NCBI RefSeq assembly: GCF_047824785.1
Contig: NZ_CP181167.1
Span: 1,984,001 to 2,048,000, forward strand
Source of the DNA: Nitrobacter sp039808345
Lineage (GTDB): Bacteria > Pseudomonadota > Alphaproteobacteria > Rhizobiales > Xanthobacteraceae
Length of the DNA stretch: 64,000 bases
Reading direction: 5' to 3'
The first letter of the stretch is position 1. The number at the start of each line of letters is the position of its first letter. Positions 25,472 to 34,590 of the stretch are shown piece after piece. The notes beneath the pieces are model-generated. The model made no database searches. It was not told where the DNA came from and was given only the letters and a program-made list of their open reading frames with translations. The position numbers were made by a program, and so were the translations under genes.

Positions 25472-28400
25472 ATTGCCGCTCGTTGCCGGAAATTCGATCT
25501 GGTTGGCTGTTCTTCCCGTCTGGAACTCAAAGATCTTGCGCACCAGTCCCGGCGCCATGGCCGAGATCGGGTTGATGCGCAGTTGCGGCTGTCCCGGTGT
25601 TCCAACCACCTCATAGGTCACGCCGATCAATCCCTCGTCACTGCCGCCCCCGAGGATGAGTCCGACGACCGGAAGCTGTCCAAAGATGTTGTTGAGCCCG
25701 TACATCGGAACGAAGGTGCCGCTCATGCGAACCTCGTTGGCGGGATAGTCGATCCGTCCTTCGATGGTCGCGCCGATCGTCGGACCCTTGACGACGCCGT
25801 CGCGGACCGTGAGTTGTCCGTTCTGTCGGCTGAATTCCGCGCGCAGACGCGAGAATGAAATACCATTCTGGGCGGTTCGGGGCCCGCCCGCCGCGGCGCG
25901 ATCCAGAGCCGGTTCGCCCTTGATGGTGAAATCGCGAACGTTGATCAGTCCCTGCTTGGCCCGCTGCTCGGCGGTCGGCGGATCCATCGCCAGCGCGAGC
26001 TGACCGCCGAACATTTTTCCGTAGGTATCGGTAAAGCGGAAGAACGCGCCGGCGTCGTCGGTCTCGATCAGAACCACGTCGCGGCCCTGCGGACGTCCGC
26101 GCAGACTGCCTGTCAGGGGTGTATTGCGTCCGATCTTGCCGGTCATGGCGAGGCTGCGAACCGACCCGTTGCGCTGGGCCATCTTGACGTCCGCGCTGCG
26201 GATGGCTTCGCCGTAAAATCCGGCGACGGCTCCGATCTTCAGGTCGATGTCGAAATCGATGCTCTTCGATTTGCTTCTGGCGTCGGCCTGCTTGCCCGAG
26301 ATCGCCGATTTGAGAAAGCCGCGACCGTCGAACACGTCGCCGCGCATGACGACCTTCAGCACGCCGTCAGCGTTTCGCTCGGCCTTCAGGGAAGCCCGGT
26401 CACCTTCCGATGGCGCGTAAACCGGGAAGTTCACGTTCACCAGATCGCTGTTCTGATCGAGTTCCAGCGATCCTTTTATCGTGACGCCGCTGCCGTCGAC
26501 GATGATGTCCTCAAGGCGCGTGGATTGCGCTTTCTGCACCACATTGAACGTCGCGTGCCCTGACTTTCCCGGCAGCTTGACCCAGCCGGGCAAAACGTTG
26601 TCGAGCTTCAAGGATGTGAGATCGGCATCGACGGCGAATTTATTATCCCTGTTGCGGCCAATCTTCCCGGCAAGCTTGACGGGAATCGAGCCGGTCGCTC
26701 CCGCGCCGAGATCGATACCGAGCTTTGCCCGGCTCGCATCATCCAGCGTGGCCTGCAGCTTGATGTCCGCATCGCCATCGGCCGGCTTGCGGTAGTCCAG
26801 CGATGCCGGCTGGCCGTTGATCTTGACGTCGCCCTTGACGTGATACCCTTCGTTGTTGGCAGTGACCTTCAGCGCGCTCGCTTCAAGCTTCTGATTCATG
26901 ACCAGCCGGTCGGCGGCAAAGCCCGCCAGATCGGCGGTGATGGAATAGGTAGTGTCTTCCTTGGTGATCTGTCGCGTGAGCGGCAGGCCCAAGGCGATAT
27001 GGGCTGCAACGGTTCCCTTGCTGGAATTCGGATCGATCAGATTATCGGTGAATTCGTTGAGGCGATCCGAGACGAGAATCTCGGCGGCCGCGGGCACCGG
27101 ACTGTCGATTCTGAATCGCACTTTTGCCGGTGAAGGTTTCGGGGCCAGGTCCGGCACCTCGAAAACGACGTCGGAAATGTTGAGCCTTCGACCCGACGGA
27201 GTGTCGGCGACGGCCTGCTCGATCGTTACCCTCGCCGTTCTTCCTGTCACCCGCGCCTTCAGGCCGGCGTCGTGGACCAGGGGTAATTCATCAACGGGAT
27301 AGAGCGTCACATTGTCAGCGACGATATCAACCGAAAGCCCGTCATCCGGCATCGGCGGTCCGCGACGCGACAGATTGTGAAGCGGCGAATTCACGCCGAT
27401 TTCAATGCGCTTGAGAAAGCCTCGTTTAATTCGCCCGATGACCCATTCGCGCAACTCCGGCACGATCACAACCGGCCATATGCTCTTGAGGGCGGCGGCG
27501 GACATCGGCGTCCCGGCGAAGCCCAGTTTCAGGCGCGGAGCATCCGAATAGTCGATGCTGCCGGTGCCCGCGATGCCGATCTCCCCGTTGCTGATATCGG
27601 CCTGGGTCAGAATGGCCTGCTTGTGCTCGGTGTCGAAACGCAGGCCGACGGCAATGCGGTTGAAGATCAGAGGCGCCTCGCCATCGGAGCCGGCGAGCAC
27701 GATGGTGCCACCGCTCAAGCCCATCTGCCAGTCCGGGACATTGCCATTCGGAGGCTGGAGACGGGCGAGCAGCGTAATTCGGTTCTCGCCGGACACGATC
27801 TTGAACGGCACCAGGAGCACACGCCGTCCCGAATCCCATTCCAGGTTCATCTCGATCTGATCGATCGCCATGGGATAATCCGGCGTGTCGGAATCGATGA
27901 TCGTGCCCTTGCCCGCGAAAAGATTGCCGCGGAGATATGTAGGCAGGCCGTCGCGGCCGATCTCGCCCTTCAGTTCGCCGCTGAGCGGCATGTCGGCGCT
28001 GTAAGTGAGATCCTTGATGCGAAGGGCCAGCAAAACGGTCTTCGCCGGAATTCCGGAGGCGCGGAGTTCAATCGGACGGACACCATTCGCGGGCGGCCCG
28101 ACCGCGACATGAAGCGACCATTCCTTGCTGCCGCCTTCGCTGACGGTGAACGCGACTCCGCCCGCGCTCGGCCGGCGAAGGCTCAGGCTGATGTTGCTGA
28201 AGCTCCAACGGTTGCCGCGCTGCTGGTCATCAACCACCAGCCTTCCGTTCTTCAGACCGATCTCATTGAGATTTTGGCCATCGAGCCCCCTTACGCCGAG
28301 GCCGTCGAGCCATTCCAGTCCCGCCAGCAAGGCGCCTGCGTTGCCGCTGCCTTCCGAGATCGCGGGAGCGGCGGCATGGGAATCGGAGAGTTGCGGCGTC

Positions 28401-29101
28401 GCTTGTGGGGGGGGCGAGGTTTCCGAGGGGATGGCCGTCGATGGCAGGCCGGATCGCAGGGTCGGCGCGACGCCCGTGGCAAGCGGCTTGGCGTTATCGC
28501 CCGTGGAAACAGTGACCTGGCCGTCCGGCGTAATCCGGACCGCAAGTTCGGCGTCGACCAGATCGAGGCTTTCCGCGCGCAGCCGGCCGGTCAACAGCGC
28601 CAAGCCGGACAGCTTAACCTCGGCTTTGGGAGCGCTCGCGATCACGACGCGATCGCGGTCACGGACCACGACGTCACGAATACGGACCGCGATACGAATT
28701 CTGCCGGCGCGCTCGATCTGAGTGCCGCCGATTTCCACCGTGTTGTCGCGACCGATGTTTCCCTCGATCGCGCTGACAAGCCATGGCGTCATCATGTCGA
28801 GGTTGAGGGGACCAGCGCCGAGGCGCCACCAGAGCGCGCCGAACCCCCCTGCGAACGTGACGGCCAGAACCAGAAAGGCGACCGCGAGCCGTTTGATCCA
28901 GCGTTCTCCCGCCAGCCAGTTTCTGAACCTCACGAATCGGTCGCCGGCCCTGTGGAACCTCGAATCCGATCGCGACAGTAACCGACGTACGCGACGGCTG
29001 TGGACTTCGTCGTGGTCCTCATCCCAGCCGACGACCTCTGCCTGCGAGACATGACGGCCGCCGTGCAGATCTGGATCTCGTGTCGGCGTGCTTTTAGTCA
29101 T
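25469..29101 (-). CDS. Large AsmA/YhdP-like envelope protein (DUF3971)
   Basis: About 1210 residues. A cytoplasmic N-terminal tail (about 85 residues) is followed by a transmembrane anchor (LAVAFLVLAVTFAGGFGALWW) and a long periplasmic beta-rich region with repeated strand patterns. The DUF3971 region is followed by an AsmA-like C-terminal part (RDFTIKGEPALD ... RLRAEFSRQNGQLTVRDGVVKGPTIGATIEGRIDY). Relatives such as YhdP and TamB bridge the inner and outer membranes and are implicated in phospholipid transport; that role is inferred. ATG 29101 with GAGAGG upstream is preferred over 29152. A G8 tract lies inside the gene (28407-28414). Confidence 0.88.
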   Translation of the reverse strand: MTKSTPTRDPDLHGGRHVSQAEVVGWDEDHDEVHSRRVRRLLSRSDSRFHRAGDRFVRFRNWLAGERWIKRLAVAFLVLAVTFAGGFGALWWRLGAGPLNLDMMTPWLVSAIEGNIGRDNTVEIGGTQIERAGRIRIAVRIRDVVVRDRDRVVIASAPKAEVKLSGLALLTGRLRAESLDLVDAELAVRITPDGQVTVSTGDNAKPLATGVAPTLRSGLPSTAIPSETSPPPQATPQLSDSHAAAPAISEGSGNAGALLAGLEWLDGLGVRGLDGQNLNEIGLKNGRLVVDDQQRGNRWSFSNISLSLRRPSAGGVAFTVSEGGSKEWSLHVAVGPPANGVRPIELRASGIPAKTVLLALRIKDLTYSADMPLSGELKGEIGRDGLPTYLRGNLFAGKGTIIDSDTPDYPMAIDQIEMNLEWDSGRRVLLVPFKIVSGENRITLLARLQPPNGNVPDWQMGLSGGTIVLAGSDGEAPLIFNRIAVGLRFDTEHKQAILTQADISNGEIGIAGTGSIDYSDAPRLKLGFAGTPMSAAALKSIWPVVIVPELREWVIGRIKRGFLKRIEIGVNSPLHNLSRRGPPMPDDGLSVDIVADNVTLYPVDELPLVHDAGLKARVTGRTARVTIEQAVADTPSGRRLNISDVVFEVPDLAPKPSPAKVRFRIDSPVPAAAEILVSDRLNEFTDNLIDPNSSKGTVAAHIALGLPLTRQITKEDTTYSITADLAGFAADRLVMNQKLEASALKVTANNEGYHVKGDVKINGQPASLDYRKPADGDADIKLQATLDDASRAKLGIDLGAGATGSIPVKLAGKIGRNRDNKFAVDADLTSLKLDNVLPGWVKLPGKSGHATFNVVQKAQSTRLEDIIVDGSGVTIKGSLELDQNSDLVNVNFPVYAPSEGDRASLKAERNADGVLKVVMRGDVFDGRGFLKSAISGKQADARSKSKSIDFDIDLKIGAVAGFYGEAIRSADVKMAQRNGSVRSLAMTGKIGRNTPLTGSLRGRPQGRDVVLIETDDAGAFFRFTDTYGKMFGGQLALAMDPPTAEQRAKQGLINVRDFTIKGEPALDRAAAGGPRTAQNGISFSRLRAEFSRQNGQLTVRDGVVKGPTIGATIEGRIDYPANEVRMSGTFVPMYGLNNIFGQLPVVGLILGGGSDEGLIGVTYEVVGTPGQPQLRINPISAMAPGLVRKIFEFQTGRTANQIEFPATSGN

Positions 29102-29324
29102 TGCCTCTCGGTGCCGGCTTGGTCCGGAGCGTTCGCTCTCATCGGTCCGCACGCCGCGTCCGGACGAACGTTCCTGTGACGGGGGGCGGACAATCCGTCG
29201 AATCCCTTGTAACCGTACCCGCGGTCGCAGTCATGGCGGCGGCGGCAGTCTGACCGATTCGTCCTCGGCATCCGCGGCAATCATAGCGGATACTGAACGT
29301 TGGAAAACGACGAAAGGAAGGCGT

Positions 29325-29954
29325 ATGTCCAAGAAGATACGCAAGAAATCCTCGAAATCCGATAGTTCTGGAACGGTCCGGGCTGCAACCGCCAGTCACA
29401 CGGAACAGGTTCGCGACGCTGGTCAGTCAACCTCCCTGGCAGGAAGCGGAAAACCCAAACCGCACCCTGCCCCGCCGGCCTCTCCAGCTGTCGAACTCGC
29501 GGAAGGCTCCCCGGCCCCGTCCTTCAACCTTCCTAAGGAAGACGGCGCGTTGGTTTCGCTGGCCGATTTCGCGGGAAGGAAGCTCGTGATCTTTTTCTAT
29601 CCACGCGCGGGCACGCCGGGCTGCACCAGGGAGGCGGTGGATTTCACCCGGCTGGCGACAGATTTCGCGGCCAGTGGAACGGCGGTGATCGGCGTATCGG
29701 CCGATCCCTTAAAAGCCCAGCAATCGTTCCGAAACAAGCACAAGCTGTCCACTCCTCTGATATCGGACGAAAAGCGCGAGATGCTGGAGGCATATGGTGC
29801 GTGGGGTGAAAAATCCATGTACGGCAAGACCTTCATGGGTGTTCTTCGCACAACGGTACTGGTAAATGAGGCCGGACGGATCGCTCGTATCTGGCGCAAG
29901 GTCAAGGTTGAAGGCCACGCCGACGAGGTGCTCGCGGCCGCGCGCGAACTGTGA
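29325..29954 (+). CDS. bcp: Peroxiredoxin, BCP/PrxQ type, with long N-terminal tail
   Basis: Thiol peroxidase reducing H2O2 and alkyl hydroperoxides. About 209 residues, longer than the usual 150-160 because of a Lys/Ser- then Pro-rich tail (first ~55 residues) that is not a signal peptide. The core starts at EGSPAPSFNLPKEDG; peroxidatic Cys100 lies in RAGTPGCTREA. No cysteine occupies the usual resolving position five residues later, so it may work as a 1-Cys enzyme. ATG 29325 has GAAAGGAAGG upstream. Divergent from the AsmA-like gene. Confidence 0.9.
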   Translation: MSKKIRKKSSKSDSSGTVRAATASHTEQVRDAGQSTSLAGSGKPKPHPAPPASPAVELAEGSPAPSFNLPKEDGALVSLADFAGRKLVIFFYPRAGTPGCTREAVDFTRLATDFAASGTAVIGVSADPLKAQQSFRNKHKLSTPLISDEKREMLEAYGAWGEKSMYGKTFMGVLRTTVLVNEAGRIARIWRKVKVEGHADEVLAAAREL

Positions 29955-30054
29955 AGCCGCATGGCCGTTTTCCGAAAATTAACCATGAACGGTTCCAATC
30001 AGCATCGAAGTTGAGCCGCCTGGAACTTCGTTTTCGGTCGGCACAGGAGTGTCG

Positions 30055-31419
30055 ATGTCGTACCGTTCCAGTCCGTGTGTCGAGTATCCGCCGCAGCGCA
30101 GCCACGCTCACAAACACGATCGAAGTCCGCCTCGCCGCGCCGCAGCGGGCTTTTCGTCAGGCGTGCCGGAGAAACGGAGCGGCTACACCTTCGCCTATGG
30201 CGGCCGACAGGTTCGATTTGGCCCGGTCGTGTTCTGGATCGCGGTCGGAACGGTCACGCTGCTCGGGGTCTGGTCGGCCGCAACGGCGACGTATTTTGCC
30301 TTTCGCGATGACGTGCTGACGCGGCTCCTCGCGCGGCAGGCGGAAATGCAATACGCCTACGAGGATCGCATTGCCGAATTGCGCTCGCGGGTCGATCGCA
30401 CCACCAGCCGCCAATTGCTCGATCAGGAACAGTTCGAAAGAAAGCTCGACGGGATCATGCGCCGTCAGGCGTTGCTTGAATCCCGTGCCGGCGCCCTGAA
30501 TGCCATATCCGACGTTTCAGTGACGGGTTCGATCAAAGGGGCGGCGCAAAAAGCGCAAAACGACACTGATGCAGGCCCGTCGCGGGCCGAAAAACCATCT
30601 CCCATCAACGACGCCGCCGGCTTCGAGATGCTCGATCGGGGCGCTGCCCTCGACTCGCGCAGTCCGGCCAATGCCCGTCCCAAACCGGTCCCGCTCATGA
30701 ACCTCACCGGCGAGTCCAACAGGCTGATGCGACTGGAATCGTCGCTCGATCGGGTCGAGAGCCGCCAGGTCGCCGAGTTGAACTCGATCGCGGACGGCAT
30801 GGATTCCCGCCTGCGGCGGATGCGCGGAGTGTTTTCCGACCTCGGACTGAGTGTCGCGAAAATGGCGGCCGCGTCGAATTCCGGCACGGGCGGGCCCTAT
30901 GTGCCGGTCAAGCTGCGATCCGATGTCGATCCCTTCGAGCACCAGCTTCATCGCGTCAACCTGACGCGGGCGCAGATCGACCGGCTCGACCGCGCTCTCG
31001 CCCTTGTTCCCTATCGCAAGCCGGTCACGGGCGAACTTGAATTCACCTCCGGTTTCGGTGTCCGCGTCGATCCGTTCGTTGGGCGAGCGGCGATGCATAC
31101 CGGGCTCGATTTTCGCGCTGCGACGGGAGCGGCCGCGCGTGCGACGGCTAACGGAAAGGTCACCACCGCGAACTGGACGGGCGGTTACGGCCGGATGGTC
31201 GAGGTGGATCATGGCAATGGCCTGTCCACCCGCTATGGGCACCTTTCGGCGATCAATGTGAAGGTCGGCCAATCCGTCAAGGCAGGACAGGTGGTCGGCG
31301 AGGTCGGCTCGACGGGCCGTTCGACGGGGCCTCACCTGCATTATGAAACAAGGATCGAGGGGGAAGCCGTCGATCCTCAGAAATTCTTGCGAGCGGGCAG
31401 CCGCCTGAACAACGGCTGA
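30055..31419 (+). CDS. M23-family murein endopeptidase, membrane anchored
   Basis: Zinc peptidase that cuts peptidoglycan cross-links, or an EnvC-like activator. About 454 residues: a basic N-terminal tail, one transmembrane segment (VVFWIAVGTVTLLGVWSAATATYFAF), a coiled-coil-rich middle (AEMQYAYEDRIAELRSRVDR and later VESRQVAELNSI), then the LytM/M23 domain. Metal ligands are seen in MHTGLDF (His, Asp) and in HLHYE, and GYGRMVEVDHGNGLSTRYGHL is intact, so it should be catalytic. ATG 30055 follows AGGAG; a GTG at 30049 overlaps that site. Confidence 0.9.
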   Translation: MSYRSSPCVEYPPQRSHAHKHDRSPPRRAAAGFSSGVPEKRSGYTFAYGGRQVRFGPVVFWIAVGTVTLLGVWSAATATYFAFRDDVLTRLLARQAEMQYAYEDRIAELRSRVDRTTSRQLLDQEQFERKLDGIMRRQALLESRAGALNAISDVSVTGSIKGAAQKAQNDTDAGPSRAEKPSPINDAAGFEMLDRGAALDSRSPANARPKPVPLMNLTGESNRLMRLESSLDRVESRQVAELNSIADGMDSRLRRMRGVFSDLGLSVAKMAAASNSGTGGPYVPVKLRSDVDPFEHQLHRVNLTRAQIDRLDRALALVPYRKPVTGELEFTSGFGVRVDPFVGRAAMHTGLDFRAATGAAARATANGKVTTANWTGGYGRMVEVDHGNGLSTRYGHLSAINVKVGQSVKAGQVVGEVGSTGRSTGPHLHYETRIEGEAVDPQKFLRAGSRLNNG

Positions 31420-31586
31420 TTGAAATGATCCGCGCGGCCCTGTCCCACGCTTGCTTGATGTCAAAAGACCCCGGCCGTTGAATGACGGATTTCCACACCG
31501 CCGAACATCTTCGGGCTTGAACATCCTGCACTCGAGAGGCATACCCCGAAACAATTTACCGCTCCGGGACTTAACACCCAGAGCAG

Positions 31587-31615
31587 TTTCGCTTCTGTCT
31601 GGATCAGAAGTGAAA
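31587..31615. repeat. Dispersed repeat, hairpin module only (copy H)
   Basis: TTTCGCTTCTG (31587-31597) pairs with CAGAAGTGAAA (31605-31615) with one G:T mismatch around a seven-base loop. Same hairpin module as copies at 48129 and 55294. It lies between the M23 peptidase and the small 57-residue gene. Confidence 0.55.
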
Positions 31616-31649
31616 GCCCCACACGCGCCCGTAGGGATACGCAACCGAA

Positions 31650-31823
31650 ATGCCCGACCGAACCGCTGAAAGCGCCGACCGGATTGACCCGCAGACCAGC
31701 AAGATGGTCGCGAGAGCGATCGGCGAGCGGCTGCGGAACGAGGTGCGGCCGGAGGAATCGGAACTTCCCTTCCAGCTTCAAGTGCTGATGCGGCAGCTTC
31801 ACGCGCAGGATCACCATAGCTGA
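31650..31823 (+). CDS. 57-residue protein, weakly NepR-like
   Basis: Small acidic/basic protein (starts MPDRTAESADRI, ends MRQLHAQDHHS), with AGGGA upstream. The middle reads ARAIGERLRNEV and then PFQLQVLMRQL; this spacing recalls the IGxxLR ... L..LLxQL pattern of NepR anti-sigma factors. No phyR, ecfG or sensor kinase gene is adjacent, as would be expected for nepR. The reading is clean and bounded, but the gene is short; function unknown. Confidence 0.5.
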   Translation: MPDRTAESADRIDPQTSKMVARAIGERLRNEVRPEESELPFQLQVLMRQLHAQDHHS

Positions 31824-31952
31824 GATCCCTGCATAGCTGATATCCCTGCGCCGGGCTCGTTCGGTTGAAGCCCCCTTCTGTCAGGCCTTGCCTCCTCCCG
31901 CCTCCATTCACAAACGGGTTGCGTTTGGCCACGCGGCGGTGAAAAACAAGGC

Positions 31953-33824
31953 ATGCTTTCCATCACCGATATTTCGATCCGCATCGCCGGACGCCTGCTG
32001 ATCGACCATAGCTCCGTTCAGATCGTGCCCGGCGCCCGTGTCGGCTTCGTCGGACGTAACGGCGTCGGCAAATCGACGCTGTTCCACGCGATACGCGGGG
32101 AACTGCCGACGGAAACGGGTGCCATCGCCATTCCGCCGCGCTGGCGCGTCGGCAGCCTTGCGCAGGAGGCGCCGGATGGTCCGGAAAGCCTGATAGAGGT
32201 GGTGCTTAAGGCCGACCTCGAACGCCATGCGTTGCTGCATGAAGCCGAAACAGCCCGCGATCCGGAACGTATCGCGGACATCCAGACTCGTCTGGTGGAT
32301 ATCGACGCTCATTCCGCGCCCGCACGAGCGGCATCGATCCTGAGCGGCCTCGGATTTTCGACGGCGGATCAGGCACGCCCCTGTTCGGAGTTCTCAGGCG
32401 GCTGGCGCATGCGCGTCGCGCTCGCGGCAACGCTTTTCGCGTCACCCGACCTGTTGCTGCTGGACGAGCCGACCAACTACCTTGATCTTGAAGGAACGCT
32501 CTGGCTGGAGGATCATCTCGCGCACTACCCGCGCACGGTCATCATCATCAGTCACGACCGCGACCTCCTCGACACATCCGTCGATCAGATTCTGCACCTC
32601 GATCGCGGCAAGCTCTCGCTCTACAAGGGAACCTATTCCGCCTTCGAAGAGCAACGCGCAACCCGCGAAATGCTCGACGCCAAGCACGCCAGACGGCAGG
32701 CCGATGAGCGCAAGCGGCTCCAGGCTTTTGTCGATCGCTTCAAGGCCAAGGCCTCGAAGGCGCGCCAGGCGCAATCACGCGTGAAGATGCTCGAACGTAT
32801 GAAACCGGTGACCGCGCTGGTCACGCAGGACGTGCGCGAGATTTCCTTTCCCGTGCCGGACAAGCTGCTGTCGCCGCCGATCATCGCCGTCGACGAGGCC
32901 GTCGTCGGTTATGATCCGAAATCGCCGGTTCTCAAGCGCGTGACGTTGCGGGTGGATGAGGACGATCGCATCGCCCTGCTCGGCTCCAACGGCAACGGCA
33001 AATCCACCCTCGTCAAACTGCTGGCCGGCAAGCTGCAACCGTTCGCCGGCAAGGTGGTGCGCGCCGACAAGCTGTCGATCGGCTATTTCGCCCAGCACCA
33101 GACCGACGAGCTGGACCTCGACGGCTCGCCCTACGATCATGTGCGGCGCCTGATGCAGGATGCTCCGGAAACGAAAATCCGCGCCCGCGTGGGGGGCATC
33201 GGCTTTTCCGGTAAGGCGGGAGATACGCTCGTTCGAAGCCTTTCGGGCGGCGAAAAAGCGCGCCTTCTGCTCGGGCTTGCGACGTTCTTTGCTCCCAACA
33301 TGATCATCCTTGACGAGCCGACCAACCATCTCGATATCGACAGCCGCGCCGCGCTTGCCGAAGCCATCAACGAGTATCCCGGCGCTGTCATCATGGTGTC
33401 GCACGACCGCTACCTGATCGAGGCCTGCGCCGACCAGCTATGGGTGGTAGCGGACCATACCGTTACGCCTTACGACGGCGATCTTGAGGACTACCGCCGC
33501 GCGGTTTTGTCGGCACGGGGTCTCCGCGCGAACGGCCGCGGGGTGTCCGGCCAGCGCGATGACAGCCGGGACAAGCCGCGGCGCGAGAAGACCGAACGGC
33601 GCTCGCCGCTGAAACAGAAGATCACGGCCGCCGAGGCCGAGATCGAGCGGATTACTGGGATCATCGCCAAAATCGATGTCGCCCTAGCGCTGCCGGATCT
33701 GTTCAAGCGTGAGCCCAGGCAGGCGGCGCAACTGACCAAGGCGCGCGCCAGCGCCGCCGATGCGCTGCGGCGGGCGGAAGAGGAATGGCTGGAGGCCAGC
33801 TCGTCTTACGACAACGCTCTATGA
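31953..33824 (+). CDS. ABC-F family ATPase (YheS/Uup-like)
   Basis: Soluble twin-ATPase protein acting on ribosomes rather than membranes. 623 residues. First cassette: GRNGVGKSTL, FSGGWRMRVALA, LLLDEPTNYLDLEG. Linker with charged helices (HARRQADERKRLQAFVDRF). Second cassette: GSNGNGKSTLVKLL, LSGGEKARLLLG, IILDEPTNHLDIDSR. A basic, helical C-terminal tail follows, as in YheS/Uup. The exact subtype (translation factor or resistance) is not decided. The last codons and stop fall inside a dispersed repeat copy. Confidence 0.92.
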   Translation: MLSITDISIRIAGRLLIDHSSVQIVPGARVGFVGRNGVGKSTLFHAIRGELPTETGAIAIPPRWRVGSLAQEAPDGPESLIEVVLKADLERHALLHEAETARDPERIADIQTRLVDIDAHSAPARAASILSGLGFSTADQARPCSEFSGGWRMRVALAATLFASPDLLLLDEPTNYLDLEGTLWLEDHLAHYPRTVIIISHDRDLLDTSVDQILHLDRGKLSLYKGTYSAFEEQRATREMLDAKHARRQADERKRLQAFVDRFKAKASKARQAQSRVKMLERMKPVTALVTQDVREISFPVPDKLLSPPIIAVDEAVVGYDPKSPVLKRVTLRVDEDDRIALLGSNGNGKSTLVKLLAGKLQPFAGKVVRADKLSIGYFAQHQTDELDLDGSPYDHVRRLMQDAPETKIRARVGGIGFSGKAGDTLVRSLSGGEKARLLLGLATFFAPNMIILDEPTNHLDIDSRAALAEAINEYPGAVIMVSHDRYLIEACADQLWVVADHTVTPYDGDLEDYRRAVLSARGLRANGRGVSGQRDDSRDKPRREKTERRSPLKQKITAAEAEIERITGIIAKIDVALALPDLFKREPRQAAQLTKARASAADALRRAEEEWLEASSSYDNAL

Positions 33825-33885
33825 TTTTGATTTGACACGTTTTCTTCACGCGAACCGGTGTCCACTTCGCTCGAAAACGCTCTAG
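33816..33885 (+). repeat. Dispersed intergenic repeat, copy B
   Basis: GCTCTATGATTTTGAT (33816-33831) and then ACGTTTTCTTCACGCGAACC ... ACTTCGCTCGAAAACGCTCTAG. Almost identical to copy F. It overlaps the end of the ABC-F gene, supplying its last codon and stop, and lies in a convergent gene gap. Confidence 0.75.
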
Positions 33886-33906
33886 AAAAGACCATAACTC
33901 ACGCGC

Positions 33907-34461
33907 TTACCGTCTTTTCGTCCGCCGCTCCGGCTTCTGACGGACGGTTGATTCGGGCGCCTGCTCGATGGAAGCGAGGCGTCCCGCCGTAAATGTGTAG
34001 ATTCCGGCACGCGGTCCCTTCAGGAACGTCAAGACCGCAACACGATCGCCGCGAGAATTGTTGGAGAGGCTGACATTGTCTGGCGCGGCACCGAGACCGC
34101 GCGTCACGTCGCACTCGGTATGGCCTAACGCCACTGTACCCGAAGCCGCGAGCGCCGGAGTATCTCCTGCGCTATCAGCGAGGGCGCTGGATTCACCCAT
34201 ACCGATCGGCGGCGCCATGCCCGGACAAAGACCGTCAGCGCTGATGAGATCGTCCGGCGAGACCGGCTTGTCCGGGGTCAGCGGCGGCGCTTCAACCGAA
34301 ACGTTCTTGATGAACAACCGGCCGGACCGCGAAAACCAGTCCGCGTCCTTCGAGAGCAGGCCAGACGAAAACATATCCGATGCGGTGCCGCAGCCCGAGA
34401 CGAGCGGCGCCATCAAAAGCAGCGGTATCAGCGCCCTTCGGCGAAATCTGGGCTGTCTCAC
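33907..34461 (-). CDS. Predicted lipoprotein, unknown function
   Basis: A basic n-region, the hydrophobic core ALIPLLLMAPLVSGC and Gly-Thr after the cysteine form a convincing lipoprotein signal. The mature part is about 160 residues, Ser/Pro/Gly-rich, with ECDVTRGLGAAPDNVSLSNNSRGDRVAVLTFLKGPRAGIYTFTAGRL split by no known domain. The last half resembles small envelope lipoproteins of this bacterial group, but I cannot name it. Start chosen at GTG 34461; the frame also opens with TTG at 34560, which would bury the signal. Convergent with the ABC-F gene. Confidence 0.65.
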   Translation of the reverse strand: MRQPRFRRRALIPLLLMAPLVSGCGTASDMFSSGLLSKDADWFSRSGRLFIKNVSVEAPPLTPDKPVSPDDLISADGLCPGMAPPIGMGESSALADSAGDTPALAASGTVALGHTECDVTRGLGAAPDNVSLSNNSRGDRVAVLTFLKGPRAGIYTFTAGRLASIEQAPESTVRQKPERRTKRR

Positions 34462-34590
34462 GACGAATTCTGTCCCGGCGGATCGTAGCAAAGGCCTGTC
34501 CCAGCACCGATTTGCGGCGCGACCATGGCTGGACCCTAGTGTTTGATCAGAAAGCTTCAAGTCTCATCAAATTAAAATCGCTCTATCTGA

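Noticed and set aside
27377..28981. Plus-strand open frame (534 codons) opposite the AsmA-like gene
   Set aside because: No motif or ribosome site; the minus-strand frame has an anchor and AsmA-like C-terminus.
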